Positions 26,008-34,808 of a stretch of DNA of 64,000 nucleotides are shown here, piece after piece. How positions within the stretch are numbered: the first letter of the stretch is position 1; each line of letters begins with the position of its first letter. Position numbers and translations under genes: made by a program. The notes under the pieces are model-generated. The model was not told where the DNA came from. It worked only from the letters and a program-made list of their open reading frames with translations, and searched no databases. The DNA lies in the NCBI RefSeq assembly GCF_023156535.1, contig NZ_JALNMH010000004.1, positions 186,001-250,000 of the forward strand. Reading direction: 5' to 3'. Origin of the DNA: Pseudomarimonas salicorniae. GTDB taxonomy: Bacteria; Pseudomonadota; Gammaproteobacteria; Xanthomonadales; Xanthomonadaceae.

Positions 26008-27152
26008 TCGAACTCCTGCTCAAGGACATCGACGATGAAGGCGCTGGGTGAATGCTTTGCTAGAGGCCTGATTGCCCACCGCTTGCCGCGCTTTTCTTGA
26101 ACGAACTGCGGAACTCCCTCAAGTCCGTGACCTGCCATCGAGACGCTATCCCCGATGCCGTCTGATCGCTCCGTTTCCTCTCTGAGGAGCATGGTCGGCA
26201 GCCCGAGCATGGCAGCCTCTTCCTGATTGCTGCCTCCGTCTGTCAGCAGAAAGCTGGACTGCAGCATGCAGGCAATGAAGTTCGGATAGTCCATGCGCGG
26301 CAACAGCTCAAGATTCTCCTGCGACTCAAGGCGGCCAATCCATCCTGTGGACTCAAGGCGGCGTCGAGTGACCGGATGGAGAACGAACTTCAGCCTGCAG
26401 TGATTCGCGGCCAGCTGGACCGCCCGAAGAATCTCATCAAGCCTCTGCCTGTTGGAGAGATTCTCATTCCGATGCATCGAAACGATCCCGAATCCCCCCG
26501 CCCCGCCTTCATGGATACCACCAGCCTTGGATTCCAGCGCCATGCCCAACACATCGCGGATCGTGTTTCCCCGAGTGTCGACAACCTTGCCTCGGGCACC
26601 TGCGAGATTCTCCGCGGCGGCTCCATCGGGTGCGAGATGGAGAGCCGTCATCCTCGATACCAGACGTCGGACCAGCTCCTCGGGGAAAGGCGACATCAAC
26701 CGTGGGGAGCGTAAACCTGCCTCAATATGGACTACCGGGACTCGGGCCATCTTGAGAGCGATTGCGGAGAACAGGGTGGAAGCAGTGTCGCCGTGGACCA
26801 AGCCCCAGCGGGCTGACCGCCACTCTCCCCTCAGGAGCGACTGGATGACAGCCAGCGCGAAACGCACGGCCCAAGTCAAGAATGAAAACTTGCTGTCCGC
26901 CTCGGCATCAGGCACCAGAACCTGATCGGCGGACCGGATTCCAAAGCACGCCTCGAGTTCGCGAAAGGTCTCGGAATGCTGCCCGGTGTAGACAAGCCGG
27001 TAGGACAGTCCACGCTTGTCGAGCTCTTTGATTACCGGCGCCGTCTTGATGAGCTGCGCTTTCGTGCCGATGAAGATCAGGCCGTAGGACGAAGTATTCT
27101 CCCACCGCGCGGGCGGGAGAGGCTCGACCCTGGAGGAAGAAGAATGGCCCAC
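26004..27152 (-). CDS. UDP-N-acetylglucosamine 2-epimerase family protein (WecB-like, divergent active-site motifs)
   Basis: The 382-residue protein has the Epimerase_2 GT-B fold: VHGDTAST (D122), VVHIEAGLRS (E144), FPEELVRR and the MHRNEN loop (H227). UDP-GlcNAc 2-epimerases make UDP-ManNAc for surface glycans. Two normally conserved spots differ: the N-terminal nucleotide loop reads IGTKAQLIK instead of the usual GTRPE-type sequence, and the C-terminal loop reads TDGGSNQEE instead of the usual TDSGG-QEE. It may therefore use another UDP-sugar. The start is GTG at 27152. It is coupled to the flippase by a four-base overlap. Confidence 0.8.
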   Translation of the reverse strand: MGHSSSSRVEPLPPARWENTSSYGLIFIGTKAQLIKTAPVIKELDKRGLSYRLVYTGQHSETFRELEACFGIRSADQVLVPDAEADSKFSFLTWAVRFALAVIQSLLRGEWRSARWGLVHGDTASTLFSAIALKMARVPVVHIEAGLRSPRLMSPFPEELVRRLVSRMTALHLAPDGAAAENLAGARGKVVDTRGNTIRDVLGMALESKAGGIHEGGAGGFGIVSMHRNENLSNRQRLDEILRAVQLAANHCRLKFVLHPVTRRRLESTGWIGRLESQENLELLPRMDYPNFIACMLQSSFLLTDGGSNQEEAAMLGLPTMLLREETERSDGIGDSVSMAGHGLEGVPQFVQEKRGKRWAIRPLAKHSPSAFIVDVLEQEFE

Positions 27153-27188
27153 GCCGAGAATCGTCAGAACTGACTGGATTGAGCCAAG

Positions 27189-28046
27189 CTAGTTCTTTCC
27201 TCGCCCGTAGACGAGAGCCGAGACCTGCTCCGACACCAGGCCGATCAGAAACACGATGACCGCTGCGCTGAACAGGAGCAGGCTCATGTTCGTGAAACGG
27301 TTGTCGGTAACAAAGGTATAGCTGTAATAGCTCGCGCCCAGCCCGAAGAAGATGAGTGACATCGGAAGGAAAATCTTCATCGGCGAATAAAGCGTTGCGA
27401 TCTTGAAGATGATCACCAGGAACCGGAAGCCGTCCCTCAGCGGCCGGATGTGGCTGGCTGTCCCCACCCTTGCTACGACCTTGATCGGCCGATACGTCAC
27501 CGCGTAGGCACTGCGGAAAAAGGCCATGGTGATCGTCGTTGGATAGCTGAAGCCATTTGGCAGCAGATGCAGGAACTCCCGAAAGCGATCCGCTCGAACG
27601 GCCCGGAACCCCGAAGTCAGATCGCGGATTGACTGGCCCGTCATCCAGGTCGCGACCCGGTTGTAGAGCCCATTGGCAAGGCTCCTGCCGACGTTCGCCT
27701 GCCCTGAAGAGTCCCGCGCTCCGACCACCATGTCGTAGCCCTCAGCCAGCGGTTGGAGTAGATCCGGGATGGATACGGGGTCGTGCTGGCCATCGGCATC
27801 CATGAATACGATCACTTCCCCCGATGCCGCGCGTGCGCCGCGTTTGATCGCGGCGCCGTTGCCCATCGAGTAGGGAGAGCTGATCACCTTGGCACCCAAG
27901 ACTCGGGCAACGTCTGCGGTGTCGTCCGTGGAGCCGTCGTCGACGACGATCACCTCTGCGTCCGGGCAGACGTCCCGGATCCTGGGAAGCGTCTTGCGAA
28001 GGCCGGCGGACTCGTTCTTGGCAGGAAGTACGACCGTTAGCTGCAT
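27189..28046 (-). CDS. Family 2 glycosyltransferase, DPM1-like with two C-terminal membrane helices
   Basis: The 285-residue enzyme has MQLTVVLPAKNESAGL and EVIVVDDGSTDDTADV, and the metal-binding triplet in VFMDADGQHDP. SIRDLTSGFRAVRA follows, then two hydrophobic segments near residues 225-250 and 258-278. This pattern fits polyprenyl-phosphate hexose synthases that supply GT-C enzymes. I chose the ATG at 28046; the open frame continues to 28181 but the extra 45 residues look non-coding. It is the first gene of the minus-strand island, divergent from pilB, so the island's promoter should lie in 28047-28252. A role as sugar donor for the TMTC-like or STT3-like protein is inference. Confidence 0.83.
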   Translation of the reverse strand: MQLTVVLPAKNESAGLRKTLPRIRDVCPDAEVIVVDDGSTDDTADVARVLGAKVISSPYSMGNGAAIKRGARAASGEVIVFMDADGQHDPVSIPDLLQPLAEGYDMVVGARDSSGQANVGRSLANGLYNRVATWMTGQSIRDLTSGFRAVRADRFREFLHLLPNGFSYPTTITMAFFRSAYAVTYRPIKVVARVGTASHIRPLRDGFRFLVIIFKIATLYSPMKIFLPMSLIFFGLGASYYSYTFVTDNRFTNMSLLLFSAAVIVFLIGLVSEQVSALVYGRGKN

Positions 28047-28137
28047 CGCTTCATTCAGGACTCGGAGATGAGGCGAGAGTACCGCAATCCTCGGGCGCAA
28101 GCAGTGACCCCCATCCCGAGCAAGGCGAACGACGGAA

Positions 28138-28163
28138 GGGCTCCTGGCGGTTTCCAGGAGCCC
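28138..28163. terminator. Orphan 10-bp hairpin in the island/pilB divergent region
   Basis: GGGCTCCTGG-CGGTTT-CCAGGAGCCC is a perfect 10-bp stem between two divergent genes, where no transcript is expected to end. It may be the remnant of a terminator that preceded pilB before the island was inserted, or a barrier against readthrough. A second small hairpin (GGGTTG-GCGG-CAACCC, 28222-28237) lies just before the pilB Shine-Dalgarno. Confidence 0.4.
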
Positions 28164-28252
28164 CCTCCGTGAGCGGGGCACCCGAGCGTTTCGGCTGCCT
28201 CCACTTTGGTGTAGATTCAGGGGGTTGGCGGCAACCCTTGAGGAAGGCTCGC

Positions 28253-29977
28253 ATGAACGCAGCGCCCACGCCCAATCTGGCGGGCATTACCGGCCTGGTG
28301 CGCAGGCTGGTGGCGGATGGCCACCTGCCCGAGCCCGATGCCCGGCGGGCCATGGAGGACGCGGCCAAGGAGAAGAAGCCCGTCCATGTATTCCTGCTCG
28401 AGAAGAAGCTGATCACCTCGGCCCAGGTGGCGGCGGCCAACTCGGCCGAGTTCGGCGTGCCGATCTTCGATGTCTCCAGCCTCGACCTGACCCACGCGCC
28501 GGTGAAGCTGGTCGAGGAGAAGCTGCTCAACCAGCACCGTGCCCTGCCCCTGTTCAAGCGCGGCAGCCGGCTGTATGTCGGCATCTCCGACCCCACGAAC
28601 ACGCGTGGGCTGGACGAGATCAAGTTCCAGGCCAACATGACGGTCGAGCCGATCCTGGTCGACGAGGAGCAGCTCAAGCGCGCCATCGATACGGCGCTGT
28701 CGGCCCAGGAGAGCCTTGGCGACCAGATGGAGGACGCCGAGGGCCTGGAAAACCTCGAGCTGGGCGACACCTCCGAGGACGAGGCCGACGCCGGCGGCGT
28801 GGATGCCCGCGGCGACGACACTCCGGTGGTCCGTTTCGTCAACAAGATCCTGGTCGATGCGATCAAGCGTGGTGCCTCGGACATCCATTTCGAGCCCTAC
28901 GAGGCAGAGTACCGGGTCCGCTTCCGCATGGACGGCATCCTGCGCAGCGTCGCCAAGCCTCCGGTCAAGCTCAATGCCCGCCTCGCCTCGCGCCTCAAGG
29001 TCATGTCTTCGCTGGACATCGCCGAGCGCCGGGTGCCGCAGGACGGACGCATCAAGCTCAACCTGTCCAAGAACAAGTCGATGGACTTCCGCGTCAGCAC
29101 CTGTCCGACGCTGTTCGGCGAGAAGATCGTGCTGCGCATGCTCGACGGCAGCGCGGCCAAGTTGGGCATCGACATGCTCGGCTACGAGGCCGACCAGAAG
29201 CAGCTCTACCTCGACGCCCTGGCCAAGCCCTACGGCATGATCCTGGTTACCGGGCCGACCGGATCGGGCAAGACGGTCTCCCTGTACACCGGTCTCAACA
29301 TCCTCAATACCGAAGAGCGCAACATTTCCACCGCCGAGGACCCGGTCGAGATCCGCGTCGCCGGCATCAACCAGGTGCAGATGAACGTCAAGCGCGGCAT
29401 GACCTTTGCGGCGGCCCTGCGCTCCTTCCTGCGCCAGGATCCGGACGTGATCATGGTCGGCGAGATCCGCGACCTCGAAACCGCCGAGATCGCGATCAAG
29501 GCGGCGCAGACCGGGCATCTGGTGCTCTCGACCCTGCACACCAATGACGCCCCGCAGACCATTTCCCGCCTGATGAACATGGGCATCGCGCCCTACAACA
29601 TCACCTCCTCGGTCACCCTCGTGATCGCACAGCGCCTGGGCCGACGCCTCCACGACTGCAAGAAGCCCATCCAGCTGCCCGAGGCGGCGCTTGAGGCGGA
29701 GGGCTTCTCTCCTGCCGACATCAAGGCCGGCATCACCCTCTACGAACCGGTGGGCTGCGACGGCTGCAACGATGGCTACAAGGGGCGCACCGGCATCTAT
29801 CAGGTGATGCCGATGTCGGAGGAAATCCAGAAGATCGTCCTGCAGGGCGGCAACGCGCTGCAGATCGCCGAGGCCGCCGAGGTTTCCGGCGTGCGCGACC
29901 TGAGACAATCCGCCCTGATGAAGGCCCGCAATGGCGTCACCAGCCTTGCGGAAATCAACCGCGTCACCAAGGACTAA
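28253..29977 (+). CDS. pilB: Type IV pilus extension ATPase PilB
   Basis: PilB is the cytoplasmic hexameric ATPase that powers pilus assembly. The 574-residue protein has an N-terminal MshEN-type domain (residues 10-150), which in related ATPases can bind c-di-GMP. A variable acidic linker (155-190) leads to the ATPase core: Walker A GPTGSGKT (334-341), an Asp box region (TAEDPVEIR), Walker B DPDVIMVGEIRD and the His box GHLVLSTLHTND. The cysteines near the C-terminus (LHDCKKP, CDGCNDGY) form the usual zinc site. I chose the ATG at 28253 with a GAGGAAGG Shine-Dalgarno. pilC follows after three bases. Confidence 0.96.
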   Translation: MNAAPTPNLAGITGLVRRLVADGHLPEPDARRAMEDAAKEKKPVHVFLLEKKLITSAQVAAANSAEFGVPIFDVSSLDLTHAPVKLVEEKLLNQHRALPLFKRGSRLYVGISDPTNTRGLDEIKFQANMTVEPILVDEEQLKRAIDTALSAQESLGDQMEDAEGLENLELGDTSEDEADAGGVDARGDDTPVVRFVNKILVDAIKRGASDIHFEPYEAEYRVRFRMDGILRSVAKPPVKLNARLASRLKVMSSLDIAERRVPQDGRIKLNLSKNKSMDFRVSTCPTLFGEKIVLRMLDGSAAKLGIDMLGYEADQKQLYLDALAKPYGMILVTGPTGSGKTVSLYTGLNILNTEERNISTAEDPVEIRVAGINQVQMNVKRGMTFAAALRSFLRQDPDVIMVGEIRDLETAEIAIKAAQTGHLVLSTLHTNDAPQTISRLMNMGIAPYNITSSVTLVIAQRLGRRLHDCKKPIQLPEAALEAEGFSPADIKAGITLYEPVGCDGCNDGYKGRTGIYQVMPMSEEIQKIVLQGGNALQIAEAAEVSGVRDLRQSALMKARNGVTSLAEINRVTKD

Positions 29978-29980
29978 GCC

Positions 29981-31240
29981 ATGGCCGCCAGCAAAGCCGC
30001 AGTTAAGGCCCGCCCGGCCGCCCCGCGCAATCCCAATCCGCTGCAGCCCTTCCTCTGGGAAGGCAGGGACAAGCGCGGCCAGGTGATGAAGGGCGAGACG
30101 CTAGCCAAGAACGCCAACCTGCTGAAGGCGGAGTTGCGCAAGCAGGGCATCACGCCGATCAACGTCAAGCAGAAGGCCAAGCCGCTGTTCGGCAAGGCCG
30201 GACGCACGATCTCGGCTAAGGACATCGCCATCTTCGCCCGCCAGATCGCAACCATGATGCAGTCGGGCGTGCCGATGGTGACGGCCTTCGAGATCATCGG
30301 CGGCGGTCAGAGCAATCCGCGCATGAAGGAGATGCTCGACGACATCCGCGCCAGCCTCGAGGGCGGCTCGACCCTGGCCGAGTCGCTGGCCCGGCATCCG
30401 GTTCAGTTCGACGAGCTGTTCGTCAACCTGGTCCGCGCGGGCGAAGGCGCCGGCGTGCTGGATACGGTGCTCGACACCATCGCCTCCTACAAGGAGGCCT
30501 CCGAGGCCCTCAAGGGCAAGATCAAGAAGGCCATGTTCTACCCGATCGTCGTGATTGCGGTGGCCATCCTTGTCAGCGCCATCCTGCTGATCTTTGTCGT
30601 GCCGCAGTTCCAAGCGGTGTTCAAGAGCTTCAACGCCGATCTGCCGGCCTTCACCCTGATGATCATCGCCGCCTCCGACTTCATGCAGAGCTACTGGTGG
30701 GCGGTCCTGTTCGGCATGATCGGCGTGGGATGGGGGCTGATCGAGTTCAAGAAGCGCTCGCCGGCCTTCGCCCACTTCCTCGACCGCGCGATCCTCAAGG
30801 TCCCGGTTCTGGGTGAGATCGTCAAGAATGCTGCCATTGCGCGCTATGCCCGCACCCTGGCGACCACCTTCAAGGCCGGCGTGCCGCTGGTCGAGGCATT
30901 GGAAACGGTTGCCGGCGCCACAGGCAACCAGGTCTTCTCGGACGCGGTCAAACGCGTACGCGAGGATGTCTCGGTCGGCTACCAGCTCAATGTCGCCATG
31001 CGCCAGACCGGCGTCTTTCCGCACATGGTCAATCAGATGACCGCGATCGGCGAGGAAGCCGGTGCGCTGGACACCATGCTGTTCAAGGTCGCCGAGTTCT
31101 ACGAGCAGGAGGTGAACAACGCGGTCGACGCGCTGTCCAGCCTGATCGAACCCTTCGTCATGCTGATCATCGGCGTGGTGGTCGGCGGCATGGTGGTCGG
31201 CATGTACCTGCCGATCTTCAAGCTCGCGGCGGCGATGTAA
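29981..31240 (+). CDS. pilC: Type IV pilus inner membrane platform protein PilC
   Basis: PilC is the polytopic platform around which pilins are assembled. The 419-residue protein has two GspF-type repeats: FARQIATMMQSGVPMVTAFE near residue 85 and YARTLATTFKAGVPLVEALE near residue 288. Each is followed by conserved hydrophobic segments, about three membrane helices in all, the last being near residues 388-410. Length is standard. It is in an operon with pilB and pilD. Confidence 0.95.
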   Translation: MAASKAAVKARPAAPRNPNPLQPFLWEGRDKRGQVMKGETLAKNANLLKAELRKQGITPINVKQKAKPLFGKAGRTISAKDIAIFARQIATMMQSGVPMVTAFEIIGGGQSNPRMKEMLDDIRASLEGGSTLAESLARHPVQFDELFVNLVRAGEGAGVLDTVLDTIASYKEASEALKGKIKKAMFYPIVVIAVAILVSAILLIFVVPQFQAVFKSFNADLPAFTLMIIAASDFMQSYWWAVLFGMIGVGWGLIEFKKRSPAFAHFLDRAILKVPVLGEIVKNAAIARYARTLATTFKAGVPLVEALETVAGATGNQVFSDAVKRVREDVSVGYQLNVAMRQTGVFPHMVNQMTAIGEEAGALDTMLFKVAEFYEQEVNNAVDALSSLIEPFVMLIIGVVVGGMVVGMYLPIFKLAAAM

Positions 31241-31246
31241 GCCCGC

Positions 31247-32110
31247 GTGCTCGAGCTTCTTGCGCTTCATCCTGCGGCGGCCGTGGCCGCCGCAGGCGTG
31301 TTCGGCCTGCTGGTGGGCAGCTTCCTCAACGTGGTGATCCTGCGCCTGCCGCTGCGCATGCAATGGCAGTGGGAGCAGGACGCGCGGGAGATGCTCGCGC
31401 TTGAGCCGGCTGCGCCCGCGCCACCGCCGGGCATCGTCGTCGAGGGCTCGCACTGTCCTGCCTGCAAGCACCGCCTTGCCTGGTGGGAGAACATTCCGGT
31501 GTTCAGCTTCGCGATCCTGCGCGGCCGCTGCCGGGGCTGCGGCAAGCCGATCTCCTGGCAGTATCCGGCGGTGGAGCTGATCACCGGCCTGATGTTCGCC
31601 GTGGTCGTCTGGCGATTCGGCGTGGGCTGGGAGGCGCTCGCCGGACTGGCCTTTACCGGCATCCTGATCGCCGCTTCCGGCATCGACCTGCGCACCACCC
31701 TGCTGCCGGACAGCCTCACCCTGCCCCTGCTCTGGCTAGGCCTGCTGCTGTCCCTGATACCGCTGTTCGTCGATCCGCGACAGGCCATCCTCGGTGCTGC
31801 CCTCGGCTACCTCAGCCTGTGGACGGTGTACTGGGGCTTCCGCCTGCTGACCGGCAAGGAGGGCATGGGTTTCGGCGACTTCAAGCTGCTCGCCGCACTC
31901 GGCGCCTGGTGCGGCGCGCAGTCGCTGATCTCGATCATCCTGCTCTCCTCGGTGGTCGGTGCGGTGGTCGGCTCGCTGTGGCTCGCCCTCAAGGGCCGCG
32001 ATCGCGCAACGCCGATTCCCTTCGGCCCCTACCTCGCCATGGCCGGCTGGCTGCAGTTCGTCCTCGGACTCGACCTGTTCTCGGCCTATATGGATTGGCT
32101 GGGCAGTTGA
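31247..32110 (+). CDS. pilD: Prepilin peptidase / N-methyltransferase PilD
   Basis: PilD removes the prepilin leader (here MKKMQG of PilA) and methylates the new N-terminal Phe. The 287-residue membrane protein carries the cytoplasmic zinc site, CPAC at 70-73 and CRGC at 95-98, needed for the methyltransferase domain. The two catalytic aspartates are D147 (GIDLRT) and D211 (GFGDFK). The start is GTG at 31247, six bases after pilC. About eight membrane helices are visible. Confidence 0.95.
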   Translation: MLELLALHPAAAVAAAGVFGLLVGSFLNVVILRLPLRMQWQWEQDAREMLALEPAAPAPPPGIVVEGSHCPACKHRLAWWENIPVFSFAILRGRCRGCGKPISWQYPAVELITGLMFAVVVWRFGVGWEALAGLAFTGILIAASGIDLRTTLLPDSLTLPLLWLGLLLSLIPLFVDPRQAILGAALGYLSLWTVYWGFRLLTGKEGMGFGDFKLLAALGAWCGAQSLISIILLSSVVGAVVGSLWLALKGRDRATPIPFGPYLAMAGWLQFVLGLDLFSAYMDWLGS

Positions 32111-32706
32111 GCACGCCGGTCATGGCCGTGACCGGCGGCATCGCCTCGGGCAAATCGGCGGCCTGTGCCGCCTTCGAAGGCCTCGGCCGCCGCGTCATCG
32201 ACGCCGACCTTGTCTCGCGCGAGCTGGTGGAGCCGGGCCAGCCTGCGCTGAGCGCGATCACCTCGCGTTTCGGTGCCGGGATGCTGGACGCCGATGGGCG
32301 ACTGGACCGACGCCGCCTGCGCCAGCACGTGTTCTCAAACGAGGCCGCGCGCCGAGACCTTGAGGCGATCCTGCATCCGCGCATTCGCGAGACCCTCCGC
32401 CAGCGCGCCGAAGCCTCATCGGGTCCCTACGCGCTGGTGGCCGTACCCTTGCTGCTGGAGACCGGCGCCTACGGCTGGGTGCGTCGGGTTCTGCTGGTCG
32501 ACGTGCCCGAGCCCCTGCAGGTGGAGCGGGTCATGCAGCGCGACGATATCGGGCGGGCCGAGGCGCAGGCCATCTTGTCGGCCCAGGCCCCACGTCGGGC
32601 ACGCTGGGCGATCGCTGATGATGTCCTGCTCAACGATGGTTCCCTGGCCGATCTGGGACACGCGGTCGAACGCCTGGATCGCCGCTGGCGAAAGCAGCTG
32701 GCCTGA
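32107..32706 (+). CDS. coaE: Dephospho-CoA kinase
   Basis: CoaE performs the last step of coenzyme A synthesis, phosphorylating the 3'-hydroxyl of dephospho-CoA. The P-loop is TGGIASGKS. It is followed by VIDADLVSREL, HPRIRETL, VPLLLETGAY and LLVDVPEPLQVERV, all typical. I favour the TTG at 32107, overlapping the pilD stop as TTGA, because it gives a complete first beta strand (199 residues). The ATG at 32122 leaves only three residues before the glycine-rich loop. pilD-coaE is a conserved pair in gammaproteobacteria. Confidence 0.92.
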   Translation: MSTPVMAVTGGIASGKSAACAAFEGLGRRVIDADLVSRELVEPGQPALSAITSRFGAGMLDADGRLDRRRLRQHVFSNEAARRDLEAILHPRIRETLRQRAEASSGPYALVAVPLLLETGAYGWVRRVLLVDVPEPLQVERVMQRDDIGRAEAQAILSAQAPRRARWAIADDVLLNDGSLADLGHAVERLDRRWRKQLA

Positions 32707-32779
32707 GGCAGCGGGCACTCGCGGCGGCCCGCATCGCGTGGCATGGTGTAGGCCACGCCACTGAGTCCGCCCGGTTCCG

Positions 32780-33301
32780 ATGCCTGCCCCGCTTGCCCGA
32801 TGCCTGTTGGCCCTCTGCCTGCTGCTCACCGCGGACGCTACCGGTGCGCGCGAGCTGCATGCGTCCGAGGACTCGCTGCTGGCGGCCGAACTCATCGGTG
32901 TAGAGGCGCTGCCCGGCACCGACCTCGCCCTGATCGTGCTCGGCGTCGCAGGCCGCCAGCTGCCGATGTTCACCGGCCTGAGCGAAGCGTCCGCGATCCT
33001 GCGCGCCCGCGACGGCCTTTACCCTGACCGGCCGCAGACCCACGAGCTGCTCGACAGCAGCCTGCGCGAGGCGGGCTGGCGCGCTCAGCGGGTGATGGTC
33101 GATCTGCTCGACGAGGAAGGCAACTTCCATGCGGTGATCGAGCTGGTCGACGAGGGTGGGCGCAAGCGTCGGCTCGACAGCCGACCGAGCGACGCGATCG
33201 CCCTCGCCCTGCGCGCCGGAGCCCGGCTCTACGTGGCCCGGGATGTGCTGGACAGTGCGGCGGAAGAGGCCGCGCCGGCGGCGCCGCAGATCTCGACCTG
33301 A
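32780..33301 (+). CDS. Bifunctional nuclease (BFN, DUF151) family protein with signal peptide
   Basis: The 173-residue protein starts with a probable signal peptide (residues 1-23, LARCLLALCLLLTADATGA) and continues with the BFN/DUF151 domain: LPMFTGLSEASAI, a VMVDLLDEEGNFHAVIEL strand pair, and the hallmark DSRPSDAIALALRAGARLYV. Named after plant bifunctional nucleases, its bacterial members have no well-settled role. Export is unusual to my knowledge, since several relatives are cytosolic. It is convergent with the aspartoacylase-like gene, only seven bases apart. Confidence 0.82.
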   Translation: MPAPLARCLLALCLLLTADATGARELHASEDSLLAAELIGVEALPGTDLALIVLGVAGRQLPMFTGLSEASAILRARDGLYPDRPQTHELLDSSLREAGWRAQRVMVDLLDEEGNFHAVIELVDEGGRKRRLDSRPSDAIALALRAGARLYVARDVLDSAAEEAAPAAPQIST

Positions 33302-33308
33302 GGCCCGG

Positions 33309-34808
33309 CTACATGTCCGGCTCGCGGCCCGCAGCCGGATCCGGATCCTCTTCCACCTCGTCGTCGATGCGCCCGGCCGCGGCAGCGTCCGAGGCCTGCT
33401 CGGCGCTGGTTTCCTCGCCGATGTGGAAGGCCGCGAAGCCCGGCAGCACCACCTGGTTGCGGGCCATGCCGATCACCCGGCCGTACAGCGGCGAGAGAAT
33501 CTCGCGCTCGGTGTTGCGCACCGGATCCACGATGACCCCGAGACGCTGGTCGCGCTGGACCCGCTGACCGAGGCGGACGTTGGCGATCAGCAGGCCGCCG
33601 GCGTTCGCCCGGACCCATTTGGAGTCGTAGAAGATCGCCTGCGGCTCCTGGTCGCGCGGCTCGTCGGGGACCATACCGAGGTGGTGCATCAGCGAGTCGA
33701 TGGCCTCCACCGCGGTGTTCACCTGGTCGACCTGGATGATGCCCGGTGCGCCGACTTCGAAGGTCGCCGCGGGAATGCCGGCCTGGGTCGCGGCCACCCG
33801 CAGCATCCCCCGGGAGCCGTTGCTGTGCAGGACCGGTAGGGCGCCGAACCCGCGCGAGAAACGCAGCACCTCGGGCAGGCGCAGATCGGCGCGGACCTGG
33901 GGCAGGTTGTCGCGGTCGAATGAGCCGGTGTGGAAATCGACCAGCGCCTCGCAGCGCTTGGCGATGTTGTGGAAGAAGCTGAAGGCGATTCGCGAGGCGA
34001 CGCTGCCGAACTGGCTGCCGGGGAAGAACCGGTTGAGGTCGCGCCGGTCGGGCAGGTAGCGCGAGCTGCGCGCGAATCCGAACAGGTTGATGATCGGAAC
34101 CGCGATCACCGTCCCGCTGAGCCGGTCCGGATTGAGGTCGTTGAGAACACGACGGACGATCTCAACGCCGTTGATCTCGTCGCCATGGACCGCGGCGGTC
34201 AGGCACAGCACGGGACCGGGACGGGTCCCGTGGACCACGTTGACCGGAGCCACCGTATCGCCGCCGGCAAAGCTCTGGCCAGCGTTCCAGAACAGGGTGC
34301 GCGCCGAGCCCGGGGCCACCGACTCGTCGAGCAGCTTGAACGGGGGCACCAGGGGCGGACCGATGAACTGGGGGGAAGCCGGATCGCCTTCGGGGATCAG
34401 AACCGGGGGCCCTGCCACCAGTGCCGCCGACAGCTCGGCCGCGCCGTCGGTCGGCGTTTCGGCGAGGTCTGTCTCGGCAGTGCCTGGAGCTTGCAGTTCC
34501 TCTCCAGCCACAGCGGCCTCTTCCGCCGGCGGCCCCGCTTCATCGGCGGCGCCGACCTCCAGTGGCAGTACCTCCGCCGCGGTTCGCGGGGCGAGCGGCA
34601 GGGTTTCCGAAGGCGGCCTGCGCACGGGGATGGCAACCGCTTCGCCTACCGCCTCCGTGGCAGGTGCCGCCGGCTCGGAACGATCGGGCGGCGGCTGCGG
34701 CGCCTCCGAAGGAAAGTCCTGTGCTGCCAGCGCCATGGTCGCCAGCAGGGCCAACAGGAACAGCGCTGCGCGGCTAGCCGCGCTCACGGCAGGCCGCACA
34801 CACGCCAT
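33309..34808 (-). CDS. Exported succinylglutamate desuccinylase/aspartoacylase (AstE/AspA, M14-type) family protein
   Basis: The 499-residue product has a signal peptide (residues 1-29) and an Ala/Pro/Glu-rich spacer of about 110 residues. The zinc-dependent deacylase/carboxypeptidase-like domain has HGDEINGVE with zinc ligands H208 and E211, DFHTGS with H293, and FEVGAPG with a likely catalytic Glu. The C-terminal beta domain (IANVRLGQRVQRDQRLG) is typical. I chose the ATG at 34808; it overlaps the zur stop by 35 bases, which suggests cotranscription and possibly zinc-linked expression. The substrate is not predictable; most relatives are cytosolic, so the long exported form is unusual. Confidence 0.78.
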   Translation of the reverse strand: MACVRPAVSAASRAALFLLALLATMALAAQDFPSEAPQPPPDRSEPAAPATEAVGEAVAIPVRRPPSETLPLAPRTAAEVLPLEVGAADEAGPPAEEAAVAGEELQAPGTAETDLAETPTDGAAELSAALVAGPPVLIPEGDPASPQFIGPPLVPPFKLLDESVAPGSARTLFWNAGQSFAGGDTVAPVNVVHGTRPGPVLCLTAAVHGDEINGVEIVRRVLNDLNPDRLSGTVIAVPIINLFGFARSSRYLPDRRDLNRFFPGSQFGSVASRIAFSFFHNIAKRCEALVDFHTGSFDRDNLPQVRADLRLPEVLRFSRGFGALPVLHSNGSRGMLRVAATQAGIPAATFEVGAPGIIQVDQVNTAVEAIDSLMHHLGMVPDEPRDQEPQAIFYDSKWVRANAGGLLIANVRLGQRVQRDQRLGVIVDPVRNTEREILSPLYGRVIGMARNQVVLPGFAAFHIGEETSAEQASDAAAAGRIDDEVEEDPDPAAGREPDM

